Source of the DNA: Frankiales bacterium
GTDB taxonomy: Bacteria > Actinomycetota > Actinomycetes > Mycobacteriales > SCTD01
DNA: 5,218 bases
NCBI GenBank assembly: GCA_004299215.1
Contig: SCTD01000434.1
Span: forward strand, 1 to 5,218
Reading direction: 5' to 3'
The notes under the pieces are model-generated. The model was not told the origin of the DNA and did no database searches. It worked only from the letters and a program-made list of their open reading frames with translations. Below are positions 1 to 5,218 of the stretch, piece after piece (within the stretch, counting starts at the first letter, position 1; each line of letters opens with the position of its first letter). The position numbers and the translations under genes were made by a program.

Positions 1-1430
1 ACCACGTCGAGGTGGGGGAGGAGGCCCGGCTGCGCCACCGCTACCTCGACCTGCGCCGCTCCGGCCCTGCCGCGGCGATGAAGCTGCGCAGCGACGTCAA
101 CCGCGCCGCGCGCGAGGTGCTGCACGCCGAGGGCTTCCTCGAGATCGAGACGCCGACGCTGACCCGGTCCACCCCGGAGGGTGCCCGCGACTTCCTGGTG
201 CCGGTCCGGCTGCAGCCCGGCAGCTGGTACGCCCTGCCGCAGTCGCCGCAGCTGTTCAAGCAGCTGCTGATGGTCGCCGGCATGGAGCGCTACTACCAGA
301 TCGCGCGCTGCTACCGCGACGAGGACTTCCGGGCGGACCGTCAGCCGGAGTTCACCCAGCTCGACATCGAGATGAGCTTCGTCGAGCAGGACGACGTCAT
401 CGCGGTCGGCGAGCAGGTCGTCGCCGCGCTGTGGGCGCTGATCGGGGTCGAGATCCCGCTGCCGATCCCGCGGATCACCTACGCCGAGTCGATGCGGCGC
501 TACGGCAACGACAAGCCCGACCTGCGCTTCGGCTGCGAGCTGGTCGAGTGCACCGAGTACTTCGCCGACACGCCCTTCCGCGTCTTCCAGGCGCCGTATG
601 TCGGCGCGGTCGTCATGCCGGGCGGTGCCTCGCAGCCGCGCAAGCAGCTCGACGCCTGGCAGGAGTGGGCCAAGCAGCGCGGCGCGCGGGGCCTGGCGTA
701 CGTCCTGGTGCAGGAGGACGGCTCGCTGACCGGTCCGGTCGCCAAGAACCTGTCGGAGGCCGAGCTGGCCGGGCTGGCCGCCCACGTCGGGGCGTCACCC
801 GGGGACTGCGTCTTCTTCGCGGCCGGCGAGCCGGGTCCGTCCCGCTCGCTGCTGGCCGCGGCCCGGCTCGAGATCGGCGCGCGCTGCGGGTTGATCGACG
901 AGAGCCGCTGGGAGTTCGTCTGGGTCGTCGACGCGCCGCTGTTCGAGCCGGCCGGCGAGAGCGGTGACGTGGCCGTCGGCGGCGGCGCCTGGACCGCCGT
1001 GCACCACGCCTTCACCTCGCCCAAGCCCGAGTGGATCGACCGCTTCGAGGACGACCCCGGCAGCGCGCTGGCCTACGCGTACGACATCGTCTGCAACGGC
1101 AACGAGATCGGCGGCGGGTCCATCCGCATCCACCGCAAGGACGTGCAGCAGCGGGTCTTCGACCTGATGGGCATCGGACCGGCGGAGGCGCAGGAGAAGT
1201 TCGGCTTCCTGCTCGACGCGTTCTCCTACGGCGCGCCGCCGCACGGCGGGATCGCCTTCGGCTGGGACCGCGTCGTGATGCTCCTCGCGGGTGCGCCGTC
1301 GCTGCGCGACGTCATCGCCTTCCCCAAGACCGGCGCGGGCTTCGACCCGCTCACCGGCGCGCCCACCCCCATCACGGAGCAGCAGCGCAGGGAGGCCGGC
1401 GTCGACGCCGTCCCGGAGCCCTCGGCCTGA
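1..1430 (+). CDS. aspS: Aspartyl-tRNA synthetase, 3' part (5' end off window)
   Basis: A class II aminoacyl-tRNA synthetase that charges tRNA-Asp (or tRNA-Asp and tRNA-Asn) with aspartate in the cytoplasm. The frame is open from the first complete codon at position 3 (reading HVEVGEEARLRHRYLDLRR), so the GTG at 12 is internal and the true start lies upstream. About 475 residues remain of a family usually near 590; the N-terminal OB-fold anticodon-binding domain is the missing part. Visible in order: YLDLRR (42-59), motif 1 around GFLEIETPTL (132-161), the substrate-loop sequence QSPQLFKQ (from 240), motif 2 FRADRQPEFTQLD (327-365), a bacterial GAD insertion domain (roughly 560-870), YDIVCNGNEIGGGSIRIH (about 1081-1134), and motif 3 GGIAFGWDR (1245-1271) with the ATP-binding arginine. 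The C-terminal RDVIAFPKTGAGFDPLTGAP segment is typical of bacterial AspRS. The tryptophan in GWDR and the HHAFTSPK stretch resemble actinobacterial members, from memory. Nothing looks broken. Whether it is discriminating or non-discriminating depends mainly on the missing N-terminal residues. Confidence 0.97.
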   Translation, partial: HVEVGEEARLRHRYLDLRRSGPAAAMKLRSDVNRAAREVLHAEGFLEIETPTLTRSTPEGARDFLVPVRLQPGSWYALPQSPQLFKQLLMVAGMERYYQIARCYRDEDFRADRQPEFTQLDIEMSFVEQDDVIAVGEQVVAALWALIGVEIPLPIPRITYAESMRRYGNDKPDLRFGCELVECTEYFADTPFRVFQAPYVGAVVMPGGASQPRKQLDAWQEWAKQRGARGLAYVLVQEDGSLTGPVAKNLSEAELAGLAAHVGASPGDCVFFAAGEPGPSRSLLAAARLEIGARCGLIDESRWEFVWVVDAPLFEPAGESGDVAVGGGAWTAVHHAFTSPKPEWIDRFEDDPGSALAYAYDIVCNGNEIGGGSIRIHRKDVQQRVFDLMGIGPAEAQEKFGFLLDAFSYGAPPHGGIAFGWDRVVMLLAGAPSLRDVIAFPKTGAGFDPLTGAPTPITEQQRREAGVDAVPEPSA

Positions 1431-1431
1431 G

Positions 1432-1486
1432 TCCTTGCGTCCTGCTCAGCGGAGCACCTGCCCGCGCAGGCAGCAGGACGCAAGGA
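1432..1486. terminator. Bidirectional hairpin terminator between convergent genes
   Basis: A perfect 15-bp inverted repeat, TCCTTGCGTCCTGCT at 1432-1446 and its reverse complement at 1472-1486. It fills nearly all of the 60-base gap between the aspS stop (1428-1430) and the acyltransferase stop (1491-1493). The 25-base loop contains a second small stem, CCTGC (1457-1461) with GCAGG (1466-1470). The left arm starts two bases after one stop and the right arm ends four bases before the other, which fits a shared terminator for both genes. Neither side has a T-tract, which is common for terminators in high-GC actinobacteria. Terminator function is inferred from structure and position. Confidence 0.8.
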
Positions 1487-1490
1487 GGGG

Positions 1491-2900
1491 TCAGGCGGTG
1501 GTGCGGGCCTCGTCGGAGGCCGCGGCGACGAGCTCGGCCAGGCAGGCCCGCAGGTGCAGGGCGAGCTCGCCGAGGTCGGGCAGCCTGTCCGCATCGCCCA
1601 GCAGCCCGTAGGTCACCGCGCCGTTGTAGCTGACGATCGCGATCGCCAGGGTGTGCTCCGGTGCGAGGAAGGCCAGCGGCGCGAGCTCCTCGAGCTCGCG
1701 CCCCAGCATGTAGATCGGCACCTGCGGACCGGGCACGTTGGTGACCAGCAGGTTGTACATCCGGCTGCTGAAGCCCAGCCGTGACGCTCGGGCGAGAACC
1801 GCCGGCGGAAGGGCGTTCTCGATCGACGTCATGACCTTGGCGCCCTGCGCCTGCTTGGACGTCTTGAGGTGCTCCATCGACGCGCGGACCAGGGACAGCC
1901 GGGCGACCGGATCGGTGATGCCCACCGGCAGCGGCGCGGTCATGATGGTGATCTCGTTGCCGGCGGCGCCCTCCTTCTCCGAGGTGCGGACCGAGACCGG
2001 CACGCAGGCCTTGAGGCGGACGCCGTCCACCTCCTCGCCGTGGCCGGCCAGGTAGCGGCCGAGCGCCCCGCTCACCGCGGTGAGCACCACGTCGTTGACC
2101 GTCGCGCCGAAGGCCGCCTTGACCGCCTTGTAGTCGGCCAGGTCGGTGCGCACCACCTCGACCCTGCGGTGCGGGCCGGGCTTGCGGTTGAGCATGCTGG
2201 GCGGGGCCCCGGACACGAGCGGCGCCGCCGCGGCGCCGAGGGCCTGCAGCACGTCGGCCGCCTCGGACACGGCCTGCTTGGGGTGCACCGCCAGGGACGC
2301 GCCGCGGGTCCCGAGCTGGACCAGGTTGCGGACCGCTCCTCGTACGCCGTGCGCCAGCAGGCCGACGGTGCCGGGTGTGGGAGCGGGAGTCCAGGGTCCC
2401 TGCTCGACCTTCGTCGGCTCGGGGGACAGGTCGAACAGCGCGGTCAGCAGGTCGATCCCGCCGACGCCGTCGATCATGGCGTGGTGGGTCTTCGCGACGA
2501 TCGCGAAGCGGCCGTCGGCGAGCCCCTCGACCAGCCACATCTCCCACAGCGGCTTGGTGCGGTCCAGCCGCTGCGACAGCACGCGCGAGGTGAGCGTGAG
2601 CAGCTGCTGGTGGCTGCCCGGCGACGGCAGCGCGGTGTGCCGGACGTGGTAGCCGACGCTGAAGTCCGGGTCCTCGACCCACATCGGACGGCCGGTGCCG
2701 AAGGGCATCTCCACGAGCTTCTGCCGATAGCGGGGTACGAGGGGCAGTCGCGAGGCGATGTGCTCCCGGAACTCCTCGCCCGTCGGCGGGGGACCGGCGA
2801 AGACCCCGAGGCCGCCGATGTGCATGTGGGCGCCGCCGTCCTCCTGGTGCAGGAAGCCGGCGTCGATGCTGGTCAGCCGGTCGAGGTGCGCCTGTGCCAT
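1491..2900 (-). CDS. WS/DGAT family O-acyltransferase (wax ester synthase / diacylglycerol acyltransferase)
   Basis: Predicted to transfer an acyl group from acyl-CoA to diacylglycerol or a fatty alcohol, making triacylglycerol or wax ester at the cytoplasmic membrane or lipid-body surface. The ATG at 2900 gives 469 residues, the usual length for the family, and follows a GGAGG ribosome binding site. Motifs: N-terminal SIDAGFLHQE (11-20) and MHIGG (26-30); PLWE (117-120); the catalytic HHAMIDG (139-145, matching HHxxxDG, with His140 the likely general base); NDVV (269-272) within GATVNDVVLTAVSGAL; PVSVR (301-305); TNVPGP (387-392); SYNG (424-427). Together they cover the N-terminal WES acyltransferase domain and the C-terminal WS/DGAT domain. 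No signal peptide is visible. An in-frame ATG at 2942 would add 14 residues but lacks a matching ribosome binding site. Actinobacteria often carry several paralogues, so substrate preference (TAG or wax ester) cannot be told from sequence alone; some members have little measurable activity. The gene lies downstream of the heptad-repeat gene on the same strand. Confidence 0.93.
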   Translation of the reverse strand: MAQAHLDRLTSIDAGFLHQEDGGAHMHIGGLGVFAGPPPTGEEFREHIASRLPLVPRYRQKLVEMPFGTGRPMWVEDPDFSVGYHVRHTALPSPGSHQQLLTLTSRVLSQRLDRTKPLWEMWLVEGLADGRFAIVAKTHHAMIDGVGGIDLLTALFDLSPEPTKVEQGPWTPAPTPGTVGLLAHGVRGAVRNLVQLGTRGASLAVHPKQAVSEAADVLQALGAAAAPLVSGAPPSMLNRKPGPHRRVEVVRTDLADYKAVKAAFGATVNDVVLTAVSGALGRYLAGHGEEVDGVRLKACVPVSVRTSEKEGAAGNEITIMTAPLPVGITDPVARLSLVRASMEHLKTSKQAQGAKVMTSIENALPPAVLARASRLGFSSRMYNLLVTNVPGPQVPIYMLGRELEELAPLAFLAPEHTLAIAIVSYNGAVTYGLLGDADRLPDLGELALHLRACLAELVAAASDEARTTA

Positions 2901-2975
2901 GTCGCCTCCGTTGCGCGGGGATTCCCGGCAATGCTGGCGCACCTGCCGGCGCGTCCGGCGGGCGACCCTCCGACG
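2901..2975 (-). other. Leader and presumed promoter region of the acyltransferase gene
   Basis: This stretch lies between the hairpin and the acyltransferase start, so a gene-specific promoter would most likely be here. I see no convincing -10/-35 pair on the - strand. The only structure is a 6-bp inverted repeat, CCGGCA (2925-2930) with TGCCGG (2944-2949), separated by 13 bases; that is too short to call an operator in DNA this GC-rich. If no promoter exists here, the gene would depend on read-through from the repeat-protein gene. Confidence 0.3.
2905..2909 (-). promoter_or_regulatory. Ribosome binding site of the acyltransferase gene
   Basis: The - strand reads GGAGG, then CGAC, then ATG (2900-2898). 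This is a strong Shine-Dalgarno match with a rather short 4-base spacer. It decides the start: the upstream in-frame ATG at 2942 has no comparable sequence, and family members begin close to the conserved S-x-D-x-x-F block, as this start does. Confidence 0.75.
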
Positions 2976-3013
2976 CCGACGCCCCGCCTGCCGGGGGGCG
3001 GGCGGGGCGTCGG
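2976..3013 (-). terminator. Hairpin terminator downstream of the heptad-repeat gene
   Basis: A perfect 13-bp inverted repeat, CCGACGCCCCGCC (2976-2988) with its complement at 3001-3013. It is extended inward, past one imperfect position (2989/3000), by three more pairs closing a 4-base loop (2993-2996). In the - direction it begins 16 bases after the TAG stop (3032-3030). No T-tract follows. Position and stem strength suggest termination or attenuation between the repeat-protein gene and the acyltransferase gene; the efficiency is unknown. Confidence 0.65.
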
Positions 3014-3029
3014 GACGAGCCGGGCCGGG

Positions 3030-5171
3030 CTAGACGGCGGACTTCCGACGTCCGCTCAGGTAGCCGCCCGCGATGCCACCGAGCAGCAGCAGGGCGCCGC
3101 CGACGCCGATCGCGGCGTTGCGGCCGAGGTCGCTGCCACCCGAGGCCAGGTCGGCGCTGATGCTGCCGTCGTCGCCCTGGGTGAGGACCCAGGTGGTGGT
3201 CGCGGCGCCCGCGGTGTCCGAGATCCGCGCGCTGGCTGCGTCGAGGCCGGCCAGCTGCAGGCGCGCCAGCTCGGTGCCCTGGGCGAACTGCGACTTCAGC
3301 ACGCCCACGGCCTGCGTGCGGACGTCGGACAGGCCCTGCTTGACCTTCTCCCCGCCGTCGACCGCCTGGCCGAGGCCGTCGGCGATCTGGCCGGAGCCGT
3401 CGGCGGCTGCCGGCAGGCCGTCGGCGACCTGGCGCTGGCCGTCGGCGATCTTGGCCAGGCCCGCGTCGAGCTCCTTGGCGCCGCTGGCGGCCTTGGTGGC
3501 GCCGTCGGCGAGCTGACGGGTGCCGCCCGCGAGGGTGACGGAGCCCGTGGAGGCCTCCTTCGCGCCGGCGGCCAGCTGGCTCACGCCGCCGACGGCGGTG
3601 GTCAGACCGGCGACGAGCTGGTCGAGACCCTCGGCGACGCCGGGCTTGGTCGGGTCACCGCTCTCGAGCCCGGCGGCGACCTGCTTGGCGCCCCCGTCGA
3701 GCTTGGCGACACCGGCCTGCAGCGCCGTGACGCCCGCGGAGAGCTGGCCGACGCCGGCGACAGCCGCGCCGAGGCCGGTGCTCACCTGGCCGAGCCCGGC
3801 GGCGGCAGCGGTCAGCTGCTGCTTGACGCCACCGGTGTCGGTGGCGCCCAGCGCGCCGGCGGGGTGGGAGATGGCGAAGGACGCGGTGTTGAGCGCCTCG
3901 CACGGGGTGGCCGGCGCGGCGACGGGGGCGCCGGGCGCGCAGCCCGGCAGGCCCATCCGGACGACCCCGAGCAGCGCGAGCAGCTGGTCGGCGGGGCCGC
4001 CCGCGGCGACGGCTGCTGCGAGCCCGGCCTGCACCTGGTCCACGCCGCCCTTGGCCTGCGGCAGGCCGGCCGCCAGGCCGTCGAGGCCGGCGTCCACCTG
4101 GCCGAGGCCACCGGCGACCTGGGCCAGGCCGTTGAGGATGGTGCCGTCGGCGGTGGGGGACCCCATGCCGGCGCGCAGCGCGTCGACGCCGGCCTGCAGC
4201 TTCTTGGCGCCGTCCAGCGCGGCGGGCAGGCCCTGCGCGGCGCTGAGCTGGCCCAGGCCGCCGCTGATCAGGGCCAGGCCGTCGGACAGCTTGTCGGCGC
4301 CGTCGGCCGCGGAGCCGTTGCCGGCGGCCAGCGTGCCGAGGCCGGCGGCCAGCTCGCCCGAGCCGGCCTTGGCCTTCTCCGAGCCGTCGGCGAGCTGCTC
4401 GGCGCCGTCGACCGCGTCGACGATGCCGCTGTTGAGCTGCTGCGCCCCGGCGTAGAGCTTGTCGAGACCGGCCAGCAGCTGGCCCACGCCGTCCGCGAGC
4501 TGGCCGAGGCCGTTGTCGGCGCCGTTCGCGACGGTGCTGAGGATGCCGTTCCCGTTGACCGTGGCGTTCGCGGCCTGGCCGACCGCGGACAGGCCGGGCG
4601 TGGCGTTCGGCTGGACCGCCTGGACGGCGAGCCGGGCGACCGGGTCGCCGGAGCCGCTGGAGCTGAAGCTCACGTCCTGCACCGGCGAGCCGATCGGGCC
4701 GAAGAGCACCATCGACCACACCAGCTCGGTGCTGCCGTCGGCCAGCTTGGTGACCCGGGCGCCGGTCGCGCTGACGTCCTTCCGGCTGTCCGGCAGGAGA
4801 ACCGACAGCTGCGCGACGAGCGGCAGCGCGACGTCGACCTCGGACGTCGTCGGCTTCCCCTCGGCGCCGAGGTAGCTGATCGTCTGCTTCTCGACGGTGG
4901 TGTTCTCGACCGTGTAGCTCGTCGTACCCCCGGCCTCGGCGATCGTGACGCGCACGGGCAGCTCGCCCGGCGCCTCGTCGCTGCCGAGGCGCTCGACGGA
5001 CTCGACGGAGCCGTCCTCGTCGATGACGGCGCGCACCGTGCTGAAGGGGACGTCCTGGGCGAGGGCCAGACCGGCCGGCCCGAGCACGAGCCCGAAGGCC
5101 GTGCCGAACACCACGGCCAGCGCGCCCGTGCGGGTGAGGACCGTGCGGGTCGTGGAGGGACAGGCGGTCAT
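3030..5171 (-). CDS. Secreted, C-terminally membrane-anchored LxxG heptad-repeat protein
   Basis: I do not recognise a defined function for this 713-residue protein. Residues 1-38 look like a Sec signal peptide: arginines at 9 and 14, a hydrophobic core (about 17-33), and a likely cut after ALA (36-38) before Gln39. Residues 39 to about 200 have alternating polar/hydrophobic segments (for example SYTVENTTVEKQTISYL at 85-101) suggesting a beta-rich domain. Residues 225-613 hold repeats of the form L-x-x-G-x-x-x, matching the known X-X-X-Leu-X-X-Gly heptad class found in YhgE/Pip-type surface proteins. An insert at 384-458 with Cys411 and Cys424 interrupts them. A polar stalk (614-683) leads to one hydrophobic helix (about 685-704) and the basic tail GRRKSAV. 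The inferred topology is a large extracytoplasmic part with a short cytoplasmic tail. There is no LPxTG sorting motif and no multi-pass membrane domain, so it is not a standard YhgE/Pip protein. Possible roles are a surface fibre, an envelope spacer or a partner of a membrane transporter; none is shown here. The start fits the signal peptide and has a purine-rich stretch 7 bases upstream. Confidence 0.88.
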   Translation of the reverse strand: MTACPSTTRTVLTRTGALAVVFGTAFGLVLGPAGLALAQDVPFSTVRAVIDEDGSVESVERLGSDEAPGELPVRVTIAEAGGTTSYTVENTTVEKQTISYLGAEGKPTTSEVDVALPLVAQLSVLLPDSRKDVSATGARVTKLADGSTELVWSMVLFGPIGSPVQDVSFSSSGSGDPVARLAVQAVQPNATPGLSAVGQAANATVNGNGILSTVANGADNGLGQLADGVGQLLAGLDKLYAGAQQLNSGIVDAVDGAEQLADGSEKAKAGSGELAAGLGTLAAGNGSAADGADKLSDGLALISGGLGQLSAAQGLPAALDGAKKLQAGVDALRAGMGSPTADGTILNGLAQVAGGLGQVDAGLDGLAAGLPQAKGGVDQVQAGLAAAVAAGGPADQLLALLGVVRMGLPGCAPGAPVAAPATPCEALNTASFAISHPAGALGATDTGGVKQQLTAAAAGLGQVSTGLGAAVAGVGQLSAGVTALQAGVAKLDGGAKQVAAGLESGDPTKPGVAEGLDQLVAGLTTAVGGVSQLAAGAKEASTGSVTLAGGTRQLADGATKAASGAKELDAGLAKIADGQRQVADGLPAAADGSGQIADGLGQAVDGGEKVKQGLSDVRTQAVGVLKSQFAQGTELARLQLAGLDAASARISDTAGAATTTWVLTQGDDGSISADLASGGSDLGRNAAIGVGGALLLLGGIAGGYLSGRRKSAV
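3333..4499 (-). repeat. Degenerate 21-bp tandem repeat encoding LxxG heptads
   Basis: The region encodes residues 225-613 of the secreted protein. Glycines recur exactly every seven residues in blocks: 228-305 (12), 321-335 (3), 348-383 (6), 459-501 (7) and 515-613 (15), 43 in all. The last two blocks stay in phase across one altered heptad (Thr508); the other breaks shift phase. Leu, or Ala/Ile/Val, usually sits three residues before each Gly, and Leu/Val/Ala often sits just after it, giving a 3-4 hydrophobic spacing. The DNA shows it too: the decamer GCCGTCGGCG on the + strand starts at 3375, 3396, 3417 and 3438, exactly 21 bases apart, and again at 3501, 63 bases further on. Confidence 0.9.
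3798..4022 (-). other. Cysteine-bearing insert within the heptad repeats
   Basis: This segment encodes residues 384-458, where the seven-residue glycine spacing is lost. It contains Cys411 and Cys424, 13 positions apart and flanking a Pro/Ala-rich stretch; these are the only cysteines in the mature protein. In an exported protein such a pair probably forms a disulfide-closed loop, which is inference. The repeat resumes out of phase at Gly459, so the insert is likely a hinge or small module and not simply decayed repeats. Confidence 0.6.
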
Positions 5172-5178
5172 GCTCGGG

Positions 5179-5187
5179 CTCTCTTCT
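5179..5187 (-). promoter_or_regulatory. Candidate ribosome binding site of the heptad-repeat gene
   Basis: The - strand reads AGAAGAGAG, ending 7 bases before the ATG at 5171. It is purine-rich with good spacing but is not a strong GGAGG match. Only 34 genuine bases lie upstream of the start before the adapter begins, so the promoter is outside the window. Confidence 0.4.
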
Positions 5188-5205
5188 GTGAGGGGTGTCG
5201 ACAGG

Positions 5206-5218
5206 AGATCGGAAGAGC
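5206..5218 (+). other. Illumina adapter remnant at the contig end
   Basis: The final 13 bases, AGATCGGAAGAGC, are identical to the common start of Illumina TruSeq read-through adapters and sit exactly at the right end of the sequence. A chance 13-base match at this position is very unlikely. These bases should be treated as artefact, and genomic sequence ends at about 5205. Confidence 0.93.

Noticed and set aside
1..1430. aspS as a truncated pseudogene
   Set aside because: The frame is open to the left edge and all class II motifs are intact; the truncation is due only to the window edge.
1372..2931. A 519-codon open frame on the - strand overlapping the acyltransferase gene
   Set aside because: It is in another frame of the same strand. 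Its product is rich in Arg, Pro, Ala and Gly without family motifs, whereas the frame at 1491-2900 has full-length WS/DGAT motifs. Long empty frames are expected at this GC content.
2901..2942. Upstream ATG at 2942 as start of the acyltransferase
   Set aside because: The extra 14 residues do not resemble the family N-terminus, and the GGAGG site lies directly before the ATG at 2900.
2925..2949. Inverted repeat CCGGCA/TGCCGG as an operator
   Set aside because: Six-base arms with a 13-base spacer are common by chance in such GC-rich sequence, and no promoter could be placed beside it.
3030..3120. Sortase-type cell-wall anchor at the C-terminus of the repeat protein
   Set aside because: A hydrophobic helix and basic tail are present but there is no LPxTG-like motif ahead of them, so membrane anchoring is the simpler reading.
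3333..3520. CRISPR array suggested by the regular 21-bp repeats
   Set aside because: The units are contiguous with no unique spacers, drift in sequence, and encode in-frame protein heptads.
3520..4719. Long open frames antisense to and out of frame with the heptad-repeat gene (3520-4455 on +, 3655-4719 on -)
   Set aside because: They are low-complexity Pro/Ala/Ser or Arg/Gly/Ala products generated by reading the 21-bp repeat in other frames. None has a signal peptide or a recognisable domain.
5160..5171. Cys4 of the heptad-repeat protein as a lipobox cysteine
   Set aside because: It comes before the hydrophobic core and not at its end, so it cannot be a lipoprotein cleavage site.

Overview
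The window is very GC-rich, with strong G/C bias at third codon positions. It carries three protein genes typical of a high-GC Gram-positive (Actinomycetota) chromosome: an actinobacterial-type aspartyl-tRNA synthetase, a wax ester synthase/diacylglycerol acyltransferase (WS/DGAT) family acyltransferase, and a large secreted heptad-repeat protein anchored by a C-terminal membrane segment. I cannot name a genus. The last 13 bases match the start of the Illumina TruSeq adapter exactly. The window therefore ends at a draft or metagenomic contig end, and bases 5206-5218 are probably not biological.

Layout, left to right: (1) positions 1-1430, + strand, the 3' part of aspS; its N-terminal anticodon-binding domain lies off the left edge. 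(2) positions 1431-1490, a 60-base convergent gap almost filled by a perfect 15-bp inverted repeat that probably terminates transcription from both sides. (3) positions 1491-2900, - strand, a full-length WS/DGAT-family acyltransferase with the HHxxxDG catalytic motif. (4) positions 2901-3029, a 129-base gap holding the acyltransferase ribosome binding site and a strong GC hairpin just after the stop of the next gene. (5) positions 3030-5171, - strand, a 713-residue exported protein: signal peptide, probable beta-rich domain, 43 Leu-x-x-Gly type heptads in phased blocks with one cysteine-bearing interruption, C-terminal transmembrane helix and short basic tail. (6) positions 5172-5205, a short leader with a plausible ribosome binding site, then the adapter.

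aspS is a housekeeping gene and is transcribed towards the other two. The heptad-repeat gene and the acyltransferase gene point the same way, with the repeat gene upstream, but the hairpin between them suggests separate transcripts or attenuated read-through. Any functional link between storage or envelope lipid synthesis and the surface protein is inference from adjacency only. The least explained element is the heptad-repeat protein. Its architecture (signal peptide, long regular repeat, single C-terminal anchor) differs from the multi-pass YhgE/Pip proteins that carry the same repeat.
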